Part shown: positions 1 through 8,024 of the stretch, one piece after another
How positions within the stretch are numbered: position 1 is the first letter of the stretch
How the letters are laid out: the number at the start of each line of letters is the position of its first letter
DNA from: Achromobacter anxifer
Lineage (GTDB): Bacteria; Pseudomonadota; Gammaproteobacteria; Burkholderiales; Burkholderiaceae_B
Length of the DNA stretch: 64,000 bases
Assembly (NCBI RefSeq): GCF_903652925.1
Contig: NZ_CAHLAR010000012.1
Span: forward strand, 1 to 64,000
Direction of reading: 5' to 3'
Notes under the pieces: generated by a model
Database searches by the model: none
Seen by the model: the letters and a program-made list of their open reading frames with translations, nothing else
Told to the model about the DNA's origin: nothing
Made by a program: the position numbers and the translations under genes

Positions 1-40
1 GATTCATGCCGAAGAGGAAAACAAGGCAAGGCGCCAAATG

Positions 41-73
41 AAAAAAGCCCCGGCGCTCGGCCGGGGCTTCATT
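41..73 (-). terminator. Intrinsic terminator ending the phage early operon
   Basis: A perfect 10-bp stem (AAGCCCCGGC / GCCGGGGCTT, arms 45-54 and 60-69) with a 5-nt loop is followed on the minus strand by six T residues. It lies just downstream of the last minus-strand gene of the phage early cluster, so it most likely ends that transcript. The plus-strand tail (CATTT) is weak. Confidence 0.75.
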
Positions 74-119
74 TGCTTGGGGCGCAATGCCCCGGACCCA
101 TTGTGACCGATTGCGTGAC

Positions 120-380
120 CTAGGTGGCGGGTGCTTGTGACGAAACCGTCACACGCCATGCATAGGTCCGCCCGTGCCCGCCCTGTTCAGGCTCCCGGAT
201 CACTACGCTGCCGGTGTCTTGCAGCGCATCCATGGCCCGCTGGATGCCTCTTTGCAGGCGCGTCTTCTCAGGCATGGACAGCGACCGGCCATGCGACACA
301 TGGCGGACCAGCTCCATCAATCGGAACGACCGGCCGGGATAGCAGGCCATCAAATCCATCACTTCATGCGCGTACTTCAC
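120..380 (-). CDS. Small phage-type protein, possible winged-helix
   Basis: An 86-residue protein with a GTG start that overlaps the stop of the upstream gene (GTGA), the last gene of the minus-strand phage early cluster before a terminator. The order of hydrophobic and charged residues (a helix near residues 19-30, then a basic helix around 40-55, then a short beta-like tail ending in GRTYAWRV) is compatible with a winged-helix DNA-binding fold. I do not recognise the family. The assignment as a real gene rests on the coupling and position. Confidence 0.55.
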   Translation of the reverse strand: MKYAHEVMDLMACYPGRSFRLMELVRHVSHGRSLSMPEKTRLQRGIQRAMDALQDTGSVVIREPEQGGHGRTYAWRVTVSSQAPAT

Positions 381-733
381 GCCAGCCTCCTTTCGACCAG
401 GCCGCGAAACAGGCCCAGGTACAGTTTGTATTCGGTATCGGTCAGGGCTATGCCCGTGGTATCGGCAATCCAGTCCAGCGCCCTCTCCCTGCGCGCCTTC
501 GCGCCCAGCTGGCCGAACTTCACGTTCTTCTGCGGGTACTCGGCGATGATGATCATCCGCTCGTGCCAGGGCAGCGCGGCGTGCATCTCGTCCACCACCA
601 TGGCGTGGTGGTGGTTGATGGGCCGGTAGTCCTCCTCTTCGGAGATATAGGTCTCCATGTTTCCCACGGTTTCACCGGACCAGGTCCACCGGGCCCAGTT
701 CCAGAGCAGGTCGTCGCCCGTCAATTTATTCAT
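377..733 (-). CDS. Phage protein, possibly antitermination Q-like
   Basis: A 118-residue protein whose start overlaps the end of the upstream replication-P-like gene by 8 nt. The N-terminus is Trp-rich (DDLLWNWARWTW). The middle carries the pattern MVVDEMHAALPWHERMII followed by a Tyr, which recalls the 'VD..l..Lp...r.ii...Y' layout of small lambdoid Q/antiterminator-like proteins. The position after O and P genes also fits a late-gene regulator. The similarity is by eye and weak, so an unknown early phage protein is equally possible. Confidence 0.5.
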   Translation of the reverse strand: MNKLTGDDLLWNWARWTWSGETVGNMETYISEEEDYRPINHHHAMVVDEMHAALPWHERMIIIAEYPQKNVKFGQLGAKARRERALDWIADTTGIALTDTEYKLYLGLFRGLVERRLA

Positions 734-1469
734 CTAGCACCTCGCACTGTTTGCATGTCTTTGCGCAGGAACCGTTCTTGAAAAAAACCGCCTCCTGCGC
801 GCTTTCACCTTTGGCTCGCTTGAGCATGTCAGCAATGCCCTTGCTCGGATGCTCGCCGCGCTGGATACGCGCTTCCCATTTGGCAATCCAGCTCCGATGC
901 GGACGGCCTTGCTGTCTCAGCACCTTTTCCGCGCCCATTTTCCTGAGCGTCGCTTCGGCCTCGGCGCGCGTCGCAAGCGTCTGGCCAGGCGCTGGAAGCG
1001 CCGGACGAGGCACCGGGATATCCGGCCATGAGCCCTTTGCCAGCTCCTCGTTCAAGGTCTTCTCCCACCGCGCCTTGATCGCGCCATACGTGCAGCCCAG
1101 CAGGTCCACCGTGCTGACGCCTACCGCTGCCCAATACACGGCGGGATGCGACCAGACGCCTAGCTCGCCTCGCCTGCGAGCGGACAAGCCGCGCACCGCC
1201 TCGTGATAGGCGACTTCGGGCACCATCCACGGACAGCACAGCTTGATAAACTGCGGCAGCGTCGGCGGCCATTCCTGGGTCAGGCAGGCCAGCAGGCCGC
1301 GGCGTACCTGGATCTCGTCCAGTCCGTCCAGTTTCCGGTTCCATGAATCCTTCAGTTCCCGGGCGGTCAGCCCCTGCCATTGCTGCGCGAACTTGGCGCC
1401 GTACAGCAACAGCATTTCGTTCACTACCAGGGCCCCTAGCGCGGTGGGCTGGATGTCATTGGGTGGCAT
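726..1469 (-). CDS. Lambda P-like phage replication protein
   Basis: A 247-residue protein read from an ATG preceded by GGGGA six bases upstream; a longer start at 1505 is possible. The N-terminal half (residues about 15-75: MLLLYGAKF, LKDSWNRKL, then LTQEWPPTLPQFIKLC) resembles the helicase-loader P proteins of lambdoid phages, in which a short conserved domain ends in a Pro-rich 'P.lp.F..lC' segment. The C-terminus is basic. It overlaps the O-like gene by 14 nt, the gene order O-P of lambda. In lambda, P recruits the host DnaB helicase to O at the origin; here that role is inferred from order and weak similarity. Confidence 0.6.
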   Translation of the reverse strand: MPPNDIQPTALGALVVNEMLLLYGAKFAQQWQGLTARELKDSWNRKLDGLDEIQVRRGLLACLTQEWPPTLPQFIKLCCPWMVPEVAYHEAVRGLSARRRGELGVWSHPAVYWAAVGVSTVDLLGCTYGAIKARWEKTLNEELAKGSWPDIPVPRPALPAPGQTLATRAEAEATLRKMGAEKVLRQQGRPHRSWIAKWEARIQRGEHPSKGIADMLKRAKGESAQEAVFFKNGSCAKTCKQCEVLDE

Positions 1470-2286
1470 CGATCGTCCCCATGAATCTCTCGCGAGGACG
1501 GCCATCGTCGGCCAGCGCCTCCCGCAGTTCGTCGGTCCAGTCGGCCAGCCGCTTCGCCATGCCCGGCGCCGGGGCCGGGCGGGTTCGCGGCGGATAGAGG
1601 CCTTGGTAGCCGCCCGCGATGCTGTTCGCGATCACCGCGCCAGGCGCGTGACCTTCGGCCAGATAGGCGGCTAGCTGCTGCAGCTGGCGCCTGGCGCCGT
1701 CTTCGGTCACCGGCTTCTTGCGGGCCTTGCGGTCGGCGATCCAGCTGCACCAGTCCTCGCGGGCCAGCCAGTCAGGGAGTTCGATGGTGGAGGCATCGAA
1801 GCCGCCTCCGCGCTTGCGGGGGCTGGGGGAATTTTCTTTTGGTTCCTGGTTCCTGGTTACTGGTTCCTGGTTGGCTTCCGATCCGCTTGCTTGCGGACCA
1901 TGATCAGGTTTTTCGTTGGAACCCATGGGAAACCCGCCGGTTTCCTCGGGATCGCGGCCGCTCAGCCGGGGCCGGCCGCCACGCCTGCCGTTGGCCTTGG
2001 CGGTCTCGGCCTTGACGTGGTACGCGGCGATCTCCACGTCGGCGCGCTTGTTGTGCCAATGTCCGTCCCGCAGCACGAAGAACTCGCACAGGATCTGCGT
2101 CGCCGCCTCCCGTTCTTCCTCGCTGCGGGCCCCCACCCAGCGGAACACTTGCTGCATGTTGTCCACGATGGGCTGTTCTTCGGCGTAGTAACGGCGCAGC
2201 AGCCGGCTGTAGATGGCGTCCTCCACCAGGCTCAGATGCATCGTGGCCTGCGCGTAATCGCCGATGTTGTGGCTGTAGTAATTCAT
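1456..2286 (-). CDS. DUF1376 phage replication initiator (O-like)
   Basis: A 276-residue protein starting MNYYSHNIGDYAQAT, the hallmark N-terminus of DUF1376/YdaU phage proteins (residues about 1-95, with ERDAIYSRLLRRYY-type helices seen here as VEDAIYSRLLRRYY). A linker rich in Asn-Gln-Glu-Pro follows (about 140-160) and then a C-terminal segment like the conserved tail of O-type replication proteins (LPDWLAREDWCSWIADRKARK). The start codon overlaps the stop of the upstream Cro-like gene (ATGA). The linker DNA holds five 7-bp repeats, as lambda O contains the origin. An upstream in-frame extension to 2547 covers the Cro-like gene and the operator and is rejected. Confidence 0.8.
   Translation of the reverse strand: MNYYSHNIGDYAQATMHLSLVEDAIYSRLLRRYYAEEQPIVDNMQQVFRWVGARSEEEREAATQILCEFFVLRDGHWHNKRADVEIAAYHVKAETAKANGRRGGRPRLSGRDPEETGGFPMGSNEKPDHGPQASGSEANQEPVTRNQEPKENSPSPRKRGGGFDASTIELPDWLAREDWCSWIADRKARKKPVTEDGARRQLQQLAAYLAEGHAPGAVIANSIAGGYQGLYPPRTRPAPAPGMAKRLADWTDELREALADDGRPRERFMGTIDATQ
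1830..1874. repeat. Iteron-like repeats and AT tract inside O-like gene (candidate phage origin)
   Basis: Five contiguous 7-bp units follow each other from 1840: TGGTTCC, TGGTTCC, TGGTTAC, TGGTTCC, TGGTTGG. Immediately before them is the AT-rich stretch AATTTTCTTTT. Iterons next to an AT-rich stretch within the O gene is the architecture of lambda ori. The repeats encode the Asn-Gln-Glu-Pro linker of the DUF1376 protein, so a purely coding explanation (low-complexity linker) is also possible. Confidence 0.45.
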
Positions 2287-2507
2287 GCTTGCTCCCGCAT
2301 CCCCGCCTTGTTCTCTCTCGCCTGCCTGTTCTCCCAGGCCTCGAAGGCCCAAGGCCTGGCCAGGCGCAGAAATTCCCTCCAGGCTCGCGGGACGCCCTTC
2401 GTGCGCCACTGCGACACGGCCCCTGCGGTAAGGCCACAAAGCGCTGCGACGGCGCCAGTACCGCCCAAGGCGTCGATAAGTGAGGAATCGTCTGTTTTTG
2501 CTTTCAT
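2283..2507 (-). CDS. Cro/YdaS-like phage DNA-binding protein
   Basis: A 74-residue protein with a helix-turn-helix in the YdaS/Cro style: LIDALGGTGAVAALCGLTAGAVSQW followed by RTKGVPRAWREFL (split here as two motifs; recognition helix about residues 26-36). The 'QW..KGVPR' ending is typical of bacterial antitoxin-like Cro proteins of the YdaS group. It is divergent from the CI-like repressor across a short operator region and overlaps the DUF1376 start by four bases, so it is the first gene of the early operon. The role as Cro counterpart of the repressor is inferred from position. Confidence 0.75.
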   Translation of the reverse strand: MKAKTDDSSLIDALGGTGAVAALCGLTAGAVSQWRTKGVPRAWREFLRLARPWAFEAWENRQARENKAGMREQA

Positions 2508-2512
2508 GCTTG

Positions 2513-2578
2513 AATCTTAGAGTGCTAAGATTCTTGATGCAAGCCACCTAAGAAGATTTTTGTTTAGCATCCTAAGAT
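2513..2578. promoter_or_regulatory. Operator region between cro-like and cI-like genes
   Basis: A perfect 8+8 inverted repeat, AATCTTAG then AGTG then CTAAGATT (2513-2532), lies five bases upstream of the Cro-like start. A related half-site CTAAG occurs at 2548-2552, and an imperfect copy TTTAG-CATC-CTAAG-AT (2563-2578) runs directly into the ATG of the repressor gene. No Shine-Dalgarno is visible before that ATG. The likely reading is two or three repressor/Cro sites, with the repressor translated from a very short or leaderless mRNA. Confidence 0.65.
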
Positions 2579-3662
2579 GACCTTTCAAAAGCGAATCACA
2601 CAGGCGTTCAACGAGGAGTCGGCCCGCCGGGCGGACGCCGCCGAACCACGCCTGACCAAGACAGACCTGTGGAAGGCCGCGGGTGCCTCTTCCGGCGCGG
2701 CAACGCATTGGTTCAATGGGTCGAACGGCATGGACATGGCGACCTGCCTCAAGGTGGCGCCGCTGCTGCGCGTCCATCCACAATGGCTGTACGACGGCAC
2801 CGCTCCAAAGCGGCCCGGACGCCATGGATTCGAGCCCGCCGTTCCCCCAGCGCCGTGGCCCTTTCCCGGCATCCCCGAGGAACAGGTGCGCGCGTTGCCG
2901 CCGGACCAGCTGAACAAGCTGCAGGGCGCGCTTGCCTTGGCGATCGCTCAATTGAAGCTGGGGGTCGACGTCGCTCCGGCTTCCGCCGCGCCGCCAGTTT
3001 CCACGGTCTTGCGTAGCGACTCGCTTATAGACACGTATCTGCACCGGGACGAGTTTCCGATGCGCATCGATGGCCTGCCCGCAGCTCCCTGGGAAGGCGG
3101 CAAGACCACCTACCAGACAGAGCGCGAACGGCGCGTCCGGATCAGCACTCAGACAGGCGTGGTGGCCAACGTGGGCGTGGGCGAACCGCCCGCGGCAAAC
3201 GACAGGTTCGAGAAGGTGCCCGAACTGGCGGACGTGCGCCTGGCCGCGGGCGAGCCCATCGAGAACCATGCCGAAGAGCAAACCGGCATGATCCAGTTCC
3301 GCAAGTCGTTCCTGAAATCAGTGGGGGCTGACAACGGCAAGGGCCGCGTCGTATACGCCAAGGGCGACAGCATGGAACCCGTCATCCGCGACGGCGCCGC
3401 GCTGCTCGTGGTCCCCAATGAAAGCCTGACCCTGCGAGACCTCGCATCCGGCGGCGTCTATGCCATCAACTACGACGGCAAGATGATCGTGAAGACGGTG
3501 GCCAGGGAACGGTTGGGCGGTAGCTGGGTGGCGCGGTCATTCAACCCCTCGCACGCTGACATACCGCTGGAGAATGGAGCGTCGGTGCGGGTGCTGGGGC
3601 GCGTCGTGTGGGCGGGCGCCCGGCTGCGCGAAGACGAAGTCGGACAGTGGGCGAAGTCCTAG
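2577..3662 (+). CDS. CI/LexA-like prophage repressor (S24 peptidase), copy 1
   Basis: A 361-residue repressor. Residues about 1-75 form an HTH region of uncommon type (LTKTDLWKAAGASSGAATHWF). The central linker contains a WPFPGIPEEQVRAL segment. The C-terminus is a LexA/CI S24 domain with nucleophile Ser265 in GDSMEP, general base Lys306 in GKMIVKT, and an Ala224-Gly225 bond in LAAGEPIEN that matches the LexA cleavage site. RecA-stimulated self-cleavage and SOS induction are therefore expected. The gene is divergent from the Cro-like gene and its ATG sits inside an operator copy. From the linker onward it closely matches the repressor at 46.5 kb, whereas the N-terminal HTH regions differ. Confidence 0.9.
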   Translation: MTFQKRITQAFNEESARRADAAEPRLTKTDLWKAAGASSGAATHWFNGSNGMDMATCLKVAPLLRVHPQWLYDGTAPKRPGRHGFEPAVPPAPWPFPGIPEEQVRALPPDQLNKLQGALALAIAQLKLGVDVAPASAAPPVSTVLRSDSLIDTYLHRDEFPMRIDGLPAAPWEGGKTTYQTERERRVRISTQTGVVANVGVGEPPAANDRFEKVPELADVRLAAGEPIENHAEEQTGMIQFRKSFLKSVGADNGKGRVVYAKGDSMEPVIRDGAALLVVPNESLTLRDLASGGVYAINYDGKMIVKTVARERLGGSWVARSFNPSHADIPLENGASVRVLGRVVWAGARLREDEVGQWAKS

Positions 3663-3855
3663 CGGGGCCTGTGTCCTAAAAGCGACGCCCGCGCGCCGCA
3701 CTCCGTGTACTATCACCGCACCTCAAAGGCCATCGCACGTCGCTTATTGCACAGTCAAGACATCACACTACGCAGGCAATCCCGTACCGCCAGACTGATA
3801 GATTCGAAATTCGAGATCGTTTCCAGAATGTAGTGAGTGTCTTTTACTGGATGCC

Positions 3856-4944
3856 ATGCCTACTCTGCCCTCCGTCTCATGTGACCCTGCTCGTAACTGT
3901 GCGATCTACATTTCCGGCGGCATCGGCGACGGGGTGCTCAGCATGGTCTTTGCCCAAGCGCTGGCCGAACAAACCGGAGGGACAGTTTCACTGCTTCTGA
4001 CCCAAAAGGAGCCGGCGCAGGAACTGTTTCGTTCTCAGCCGTACGTACGGGAAGTCATATCCCTGCGAACGGAGAACGGCTTGCGAGGTTGGGAGCGAAT
4101 CTCACGCGTAAGACAGATATTGGCGGACCGCGCCTTCGATACGCTGTTCTTCTTTACCTTCCGTCCTCATGTGGCGTTGGCGGCGCGCCTGGCGGGAATA
4201 CCGCGACGCATCGGTTTCCTGCGCATGCATCAACCGCATTTCGCGGCACTGCTTACGCATCGTCTCTGGGTACGCAGCAAGGGAACCCCGCACCCAGACA
4301 TCTATACATGGCTGCCATTGCTATATGCAAAGGCTGGATATCAGTGCAAGCCACGCTACCCCTCGCTGGTCTGCAATGATTCGGCCAGCAGCAAGGCCAT
4401 TCAGCTTTGCCCGCCACATTCACGGACGGTTGGATTCGGGTTGAATGGTTCAAGACCGTACAAACGCTATGGCGGCAAGGCTTTTGCGGAGGTAGCGCGC
4501 ATCTTGCATGCCCGGGATAGCGAGCTGCGTTTTGTATTGGTGGGCGGTCCCGATGTCCAGCACATTGCACAAGAGATGCGCGCCTCGTTGCCTGAGTCCA
4601 TAGCCCTGCTGGATACGACCCAGCAGGTCACGAATATATGCGACAGCCATGCGCTGATCGCACACTGTTCGGTGTTTGTCTCCAACGACAGCATGGGCAT
4701 GCACATCGCAGTGGCCCACGAAATACCGACGATAGGGCTGTTCGGAGCCACCCCTGTGATGCGGCACGTGCCCTGGTTGCATCCCATTGAATCCGCCGTG
4801 AAGGGCGACATGGCCGGCATAGCGCCGGAGACGGTGGCCGAGGCGATCTGGAAGCGTTTGGAGGAAGCCAGTTCGCGGGCGCTGCCGACTCATCCGGCTG
4901 ACCGGCCTCAGACAGGCGCGGACAACGCCTTGCTATTGAAATAG
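3856..4944 (+). CDS. Glycosyltransferase family 9 (heptosyltransferase-like)
   Basis: A 362-residue GT-B enzyme of the ADP-heptose:LPS heptosyltransferase family. The N-terminal GGIGDGVLSMVFAQAL loop corresponds to the family glycine-rich acceptor loop, VGFGLNGSRPYKRY begins the nucleotide-sugar domain, and FVSNDSMGMHIAVAHEIPTIGLFG is the conserved C-terminal donor-binding motif (usually 'D.G..H.A.a...p.v.lfG'). Cytoplasmic; expected to add a sugar to LPS core or a related glycan. It stands alone, just after the phage repressor, with visibly lower GC than neighbouring core genes, which hints at transfer or phage-borne cargo. The ATG has only a weak ribosome binding site. Confidence 0.85.
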   Translation: MPTLPSVSCDPARNCAIYISGGIGDGVLSMVFAQALAEQTGGTVSLLLTQKEPAQELFRSQPYVREVISLRTENGLRGWERISRVRQILADRAFDTLFFFTFRPHVALAARLAGIPRRIGFLRMHQPHFAALLTHRLWVRSKGTPHPDIYTWLPLLYAKAGYQCKPRYPSLVCNDSASSKAIQLCPPHSRTVGFGLNGSRPYKRYGGKAFAEVARILHARDSELRFVLVGGPDVQHIAQEMRASLPESIALLDTTQQVTNICDSHALIAHCSVFVSNDSMGMHIAVAHEIPTIGLFGATPVMRHVPWLHPIESAVKGDMAGIAPETVAEAIWKRLEEASSRALPTHPADRPQTGADNALLLK

Positions 4945-5012
4945 CGGACGGGCATGAAATCGCCCGGCAGTACTGGCAGCCGAGGCCGATTTTCAGTTTA
5001 TATAATGTGTGA

Positions 5013-5450
5013 ATGAATAAAATTAGAACTTCCCGCCCCGGCGAAGGTGAGCGCGCAGTTGAAATCTGGCGAGCCGCAGTAGACGCAACTCATGACTTCC
5101 TATCGCAACAAGACCGCCTGGCCATCGACGAAATGGTGTGCGGCTTCCTGCCCCAGGTGCCGCTTTGGCTGGCGGTGGACAGCAATGACCACCCCATAGC
5201 CTTCATGCTCATCGACAACGGCCACATGCAGGCACTGTTCGTTGATCCCGCCGTTCGCGGCACGGGAGTCGGCGCCGGACTGGTGCGCCATGGCCTCGCA
5301 CTGCATCCCAAAATGACGACTGACGTCAATGAGCAAAACGCCCAGGCAGTCGGCTTCTATGAAAGGATGGGTTTCAAGCGAATTGGGCGTTCGCCTGTTG
5401 ATGACCAAGGTCGGCCGTATCCGATTATTCACCTCGAGTATCAGGGGTAG
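5013..5450 (+). CDS. yjaB: GNAT N-acetyltransferase YjaB
   Basis: A 145-residue GNAT enzyme closely following E. coli YjaB along its length: IWRAAVDATHDFLS at the N-terminus, LWLAVD and FMLIDNGHMQALFVDP in the middle, the acetyl-CoA binding loop RGTGVGAGLVRHGL (Q/R-x-x-G-x-G/A), then NEQNAQAVGFYERMGF and the C-terminal DDQGRPYPIIHL. It should transfer acetyl from acetyl-CoA to an unidentified small molecule or protein. It is a single gene with no obvious operon partner. Confidence 0.9.
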   Translation: MNKIRTSRPGEGERAVEIWRAAVDATHDFLSQQDRLAIDEMVCGFLPQVPLWLAVDSNDHPIAFMLIDNGHMQALFVDPAVRGTGVGAGLVRHGLALHPKMTTDVNEQNAQAVGFYERMGFKRIGRSPVDDQGRPYPIIHLEYQG

Positions 5451-5485
5451 GTAATTTCGCGCAGCATTTGCATCAGCAAATTGCC

Positions 5486-5986
5486 CTATCGAACCTTCTT
5501 GGCATAGCTACAGTCAGAGAAGAAAATTTCGCAGTTCTTGCCAACCCGTTCGCATTCGTTCAAGGCCAGCTCCGAGGCCTCTTCGACCGTAGGCGCGCTG
5601 GCCGTGCTCATCTTGCCATTACCCCACGCAAGAACGCCGCACTGGTTGTAATAGGTGAGCTGCAATTTGCAGTCAGCGCCGCCCTTGCGCTGGCATTGAG
5701 CGATGGCGCCCGTTTCGGCCTTTCTCCTGGTCGTCGTGTCGCCAAAGATGCCTACCTTGCCACTCTCCTTGTCCGTCGCAATGGCTCCCCAACGAGTCTC
5801 CCAACGGTCGGCAGGCCCGGCCGATCCTGGCCGAGTTTGACCGCCTATCGGGATGCACTGCTGCCCTGGCGTTCCTGCAGCATTCGGGGTGAATCCGTCA
5901 GGGCATCCCTGCTCTGCAAACGCAGGTTGGAAAGCTACGCCGCAAATCAAGAAAACCCATCCTGTAGCCCAAGCTCGCTTTGTCAT
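5486..5986 (-). CDS. Secreted DUF4189 protein
   Basis: A 166-residue protein chosen from the ATG with AGGAG five bases upstream; the longer reading frame to 6079 lacks a site. An N-terminal signal peptide (MTKRAWATGWVFLICGVAFQ, ending PAFA) precedes a Cys-rich region and a DUF4189 domain (residues about 60-160) recognisable by WGAIATDKESGKVG, the repeated 'A...C...GG.DC' pattern and a late ALNECERVGKNCEIF. Six or more cysteines suggest disulfides in the periplasm. Function unknown; the gene is monocistronic and convergent with yjaB. Confidence 0.8.
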   Translation of the reverse strand: MTKRAWATGWVFLICGVAFQPAFAEQGCPDGFTPNAAGTPGQQCIPIGGQTRPGSAGPADRWETRWGAIATDKESGKVGIFGDTTTRRKAETGAIAQCQRKGGADCKLQLTYYNQCGVLAWGNGKMSTASAPTVEEASELALNECERVGKNCEIFFSDCSYAKKVR

Positions 5987-6244
5987 CCCCCGCTCCTTGT
6001 GGCTGACAACCCCAGACGTCCAAATAAACGCCTGATCTGATTTCGAATCCGATTTTATATAGCGCGGCGGGACTATCAACCTATCCCCTGCCCAACGGAG
6101 CAGGATGGCGTCGTTCGTCTGCAGGCATGCAGGAAGGACGAGCGAAGCCCCTTCTCTGCGGATTTGGACGGGCCAGCGGCAGAAGCCTGCAACCTAGCTG
6201 CACACGCAAACGCTGCAGCGGGCTGCGAATCAGGATCGCCCAAT

Positions 6245-6280
6245 GAAAAAAGGCACCCCGCTTTCGCGTAAGTGCCTTAT
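6245..6280 (-). terminator. Terminator after tRNA-His
   Basis: A 7-bp stem AAGGCAC / GTGCCTT (6250-6256 with 6272-6278) enclosing a CG-rich loop is followed on the minus strand by a run of T. It lies 15 bases downstream of the mature 3' end of tRNA-His. Confidence 0.7.
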
Positions 6281-6294
6281 CTTCATTGAATTCT

Positions 6295-6371
6295 TGGGGT
6301 GGCTGATGGGGCTCGAACCCACGACAACCGGAATCACAATCCGGGACTCTACCAACTGAGCTACAGCCACC
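6295..6371 (-). tRNA. tRNA-His (GTG)
   Basis: The minus strand folds as a complete cloverleaf: acceptor GTGGCTG/CAGCCAC, D-arm GCTC..GAGT, anticodon stem CCGGA/TCCGG with loop TTGTGAT (anticodon GTG), and T-arm with GTTCGAG. The 3' CCA is encoded. An extra G at 6371 pairs with the discriminator C, the G-1:C73 identity pair specific to tRNA-His. Confidence 0.97.
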
Positions 6372-6554
6372 TCTGATACTGCTTTTCTTCCTTGCCGCGC
6401 CGCTTCTTGAAGCTGCTCAACAACGAAGAGGCCGAATTCTAGCACGTTTTTTTGAAGATGTGAAAACAGCCCCCGCTGCCCCACTTGCCAGGGCGGGCCA
6501 CCTTGCTATCCTTCGCCATTGATTATCTACGGAGGCCGCGCTTACGCCATCGCC

Positions 6555-8012
6555 ATGGACCGCATACACGCAATCTTGATCGATTACTGGCCCCATCTGG
6601 TATTTGCCATCAGCATCGTGGCCGGGACCGGCGCGGCGGTGCATGCCGCGATGACCAAGCAGGACGTGCGGGCGGCCATAGGCTGGGTGGGGGTGGCGCT
6701 GTTTTCGCCGCTGTTCGGCGCGCTGTTCTATTTCGTGGCGGGCATCAACCGGATCCGCAAGACGCGGCTGTCGCAGCAGCGCGACGAGGCGATGCTGGTG
6801 GATGCGGAACAGGTCGAGACCGCGCCGGTGGACGTGGCGCCGATCTCGGGGCACCAGTTTGCTTCGCTGAAGGTGCTGGGCGACCGGGTCAGCCGGTTCC
6901 GTCTTCTGAGCGGCAATGCTGTGCAGCCGCTGGCCGGCGGCGACGAGGCCTATCCGGCGATGCTGCAGGCGATCCGCGACGCGCGCCACGCGGTGGCGAT
7001 GCAGAGCTATATCTTCGACAACGACGCCATCGGGCGGGAGATGGCCCAGGCGCTGATCGAGGCGCGTGAGCGCGGCGTCGAAGTGCGGGTGCTGATCGAC
7101 GCCATCGGCTCCAAGTATTCGCGCCCGCCCATCGTGCGCATGTTGTCGCGCGGCGGGGTGCCGGTGGCGCGCTTCATGACGAATCCGCTGGGGGTGCTGC
7201 GCATGCCCTACGCCAACCTGCGCAGCCACCGCAAGGTGCTGGTGATCGACGGCCGCGTGGGCTTCACGGGGGGCATGAATGTGCGCGCGGCCTTCGTCAG
7301 CGCGCTGGCCGGTCCCGATACCAACCGCGACACGCACTTCCGCGTGGAAGGGCCGATCGTGACGCAGCTGATGTCGGTGTTCGCGCACGACTGGAACTTC
7401 ACCACGCACGAATCGCTGGCGGCCAAGCCCTGGTTCGATCCCAGCGCCCTGCCGCCGACGGGCGACGTGCCGATGCGCTGCGTGCCCTCGGGCCCCGACC
7501 GCGCGCTGGGCAGCACGCACAATATGCTGCTGGGCGCGCTGGCGGTGGCGCAGCGCCATGTGCGCATTCAGTCGCCCTACTTCCTGCCCGACCAGACGCT
7601 GATCGGAGCGCTGGCAACGGCGGCGCGGCGCGGCGTGGTGGTGGATATCGTGATTCCCGGCAAGAACAACCTGCGGCTGGTGGACTACGCGATGACGGCC
7701 CAGCTGGACCAGGTCGTGCGCACGGGTTGCCGGGTGTGGCGTTCGCAGGGCGCGTTCGACCACTCCAAGCTGATGACGGTGGACGACGCCTGGGCGTACG
7801 TGGGTTCGTCCAACCTGGACCCGCGCAGCCTGCGGCTGAACTTCGAGCTGGACACGGAAATCTACGATCCGGGCGTGGCGCGCTGGATCGGCGCGCGGGT
7901 CGACGGGCTGATCGCGCAGGGCCGCCGCGAGACGCTGGAGAACCTGCAGCGCGCGTCCTTCGCCAAGCGCCTGCGCAACAAGGTGATCTGGCTGGCCACG
8001 CCTTATCTATAG
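6555..8012 (+). CDS. cls: Cardiolipin synthase
   Basis: A 485-residue phospholipase-D superfamily enzyme. Two N-terminal membrane segments (about residues 12-30 and 36-60) precede two catalytic HKD motifs, H225-R-K-VLVID and H403-S-K-LMTVD, each with the downstream GG or GSSNLDPRS signature of bacterial Cls. It condenses two phosphatidylglycerols to cardiolipin and glycerol at the inner membrane. An ATG is chosen, but the only good GGAGG is 19 bases upstream and a TTG at 6519 is an alternative start. C-terminal NKVIWLATPYL is family-typical. Confidence 0.93.
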   Translation: MDRIHAILIDYWPHLVFAISIVAGTGAAVHAAMTKQDVRAAIGWVGVALFSPLFGALFYFVAGINRIRKTRLSQQRDEAMLVDAEQVETAPVDVAPISGHQFASLKVLGDRVSRFRLLSGNAVQPLAGGDEAYPAMLQAIRDARHAVAMQSYIFDNDAIGREMAQALIEARERGVEVRVLIDAIGSKYSRPPIVRMLSRGGVPVARFMTNPLGVLRMPYANLRSHRKVLVIDGRVGFTGGMNVRAAFVSALAGPDTNRDTHFRVEGPIVTQLMSVFAHDWNFTTHESLAAKPWFDPSALPPTGDVPMRCVPSGPDRALGSTHNMLLGALAVAQRHVRIQSPYFLPDQTLIGALATAARRGVVVDIVIPGKNNLRLVDYAMTAQLDQVVRTGCRVWRSQGAFDHSKLMTVDDAWAYVGSSNLDPRSLRLNFELDTEIYDPGVARWIGARVDGLIAQGRRETLENLQRASFAKRLRNKVIWLATPYL

Positions 8013-8024
8013 GTAGCGCCGGCC

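Noticed and set aside
6295-6371. tRNA-His as a phage attachment site for the 1-3.7 kb block
   Set aside because: No integrase, no repeated tRNA 3' end and no phage genes next to it; yjaB and other ordinary genes lie between.
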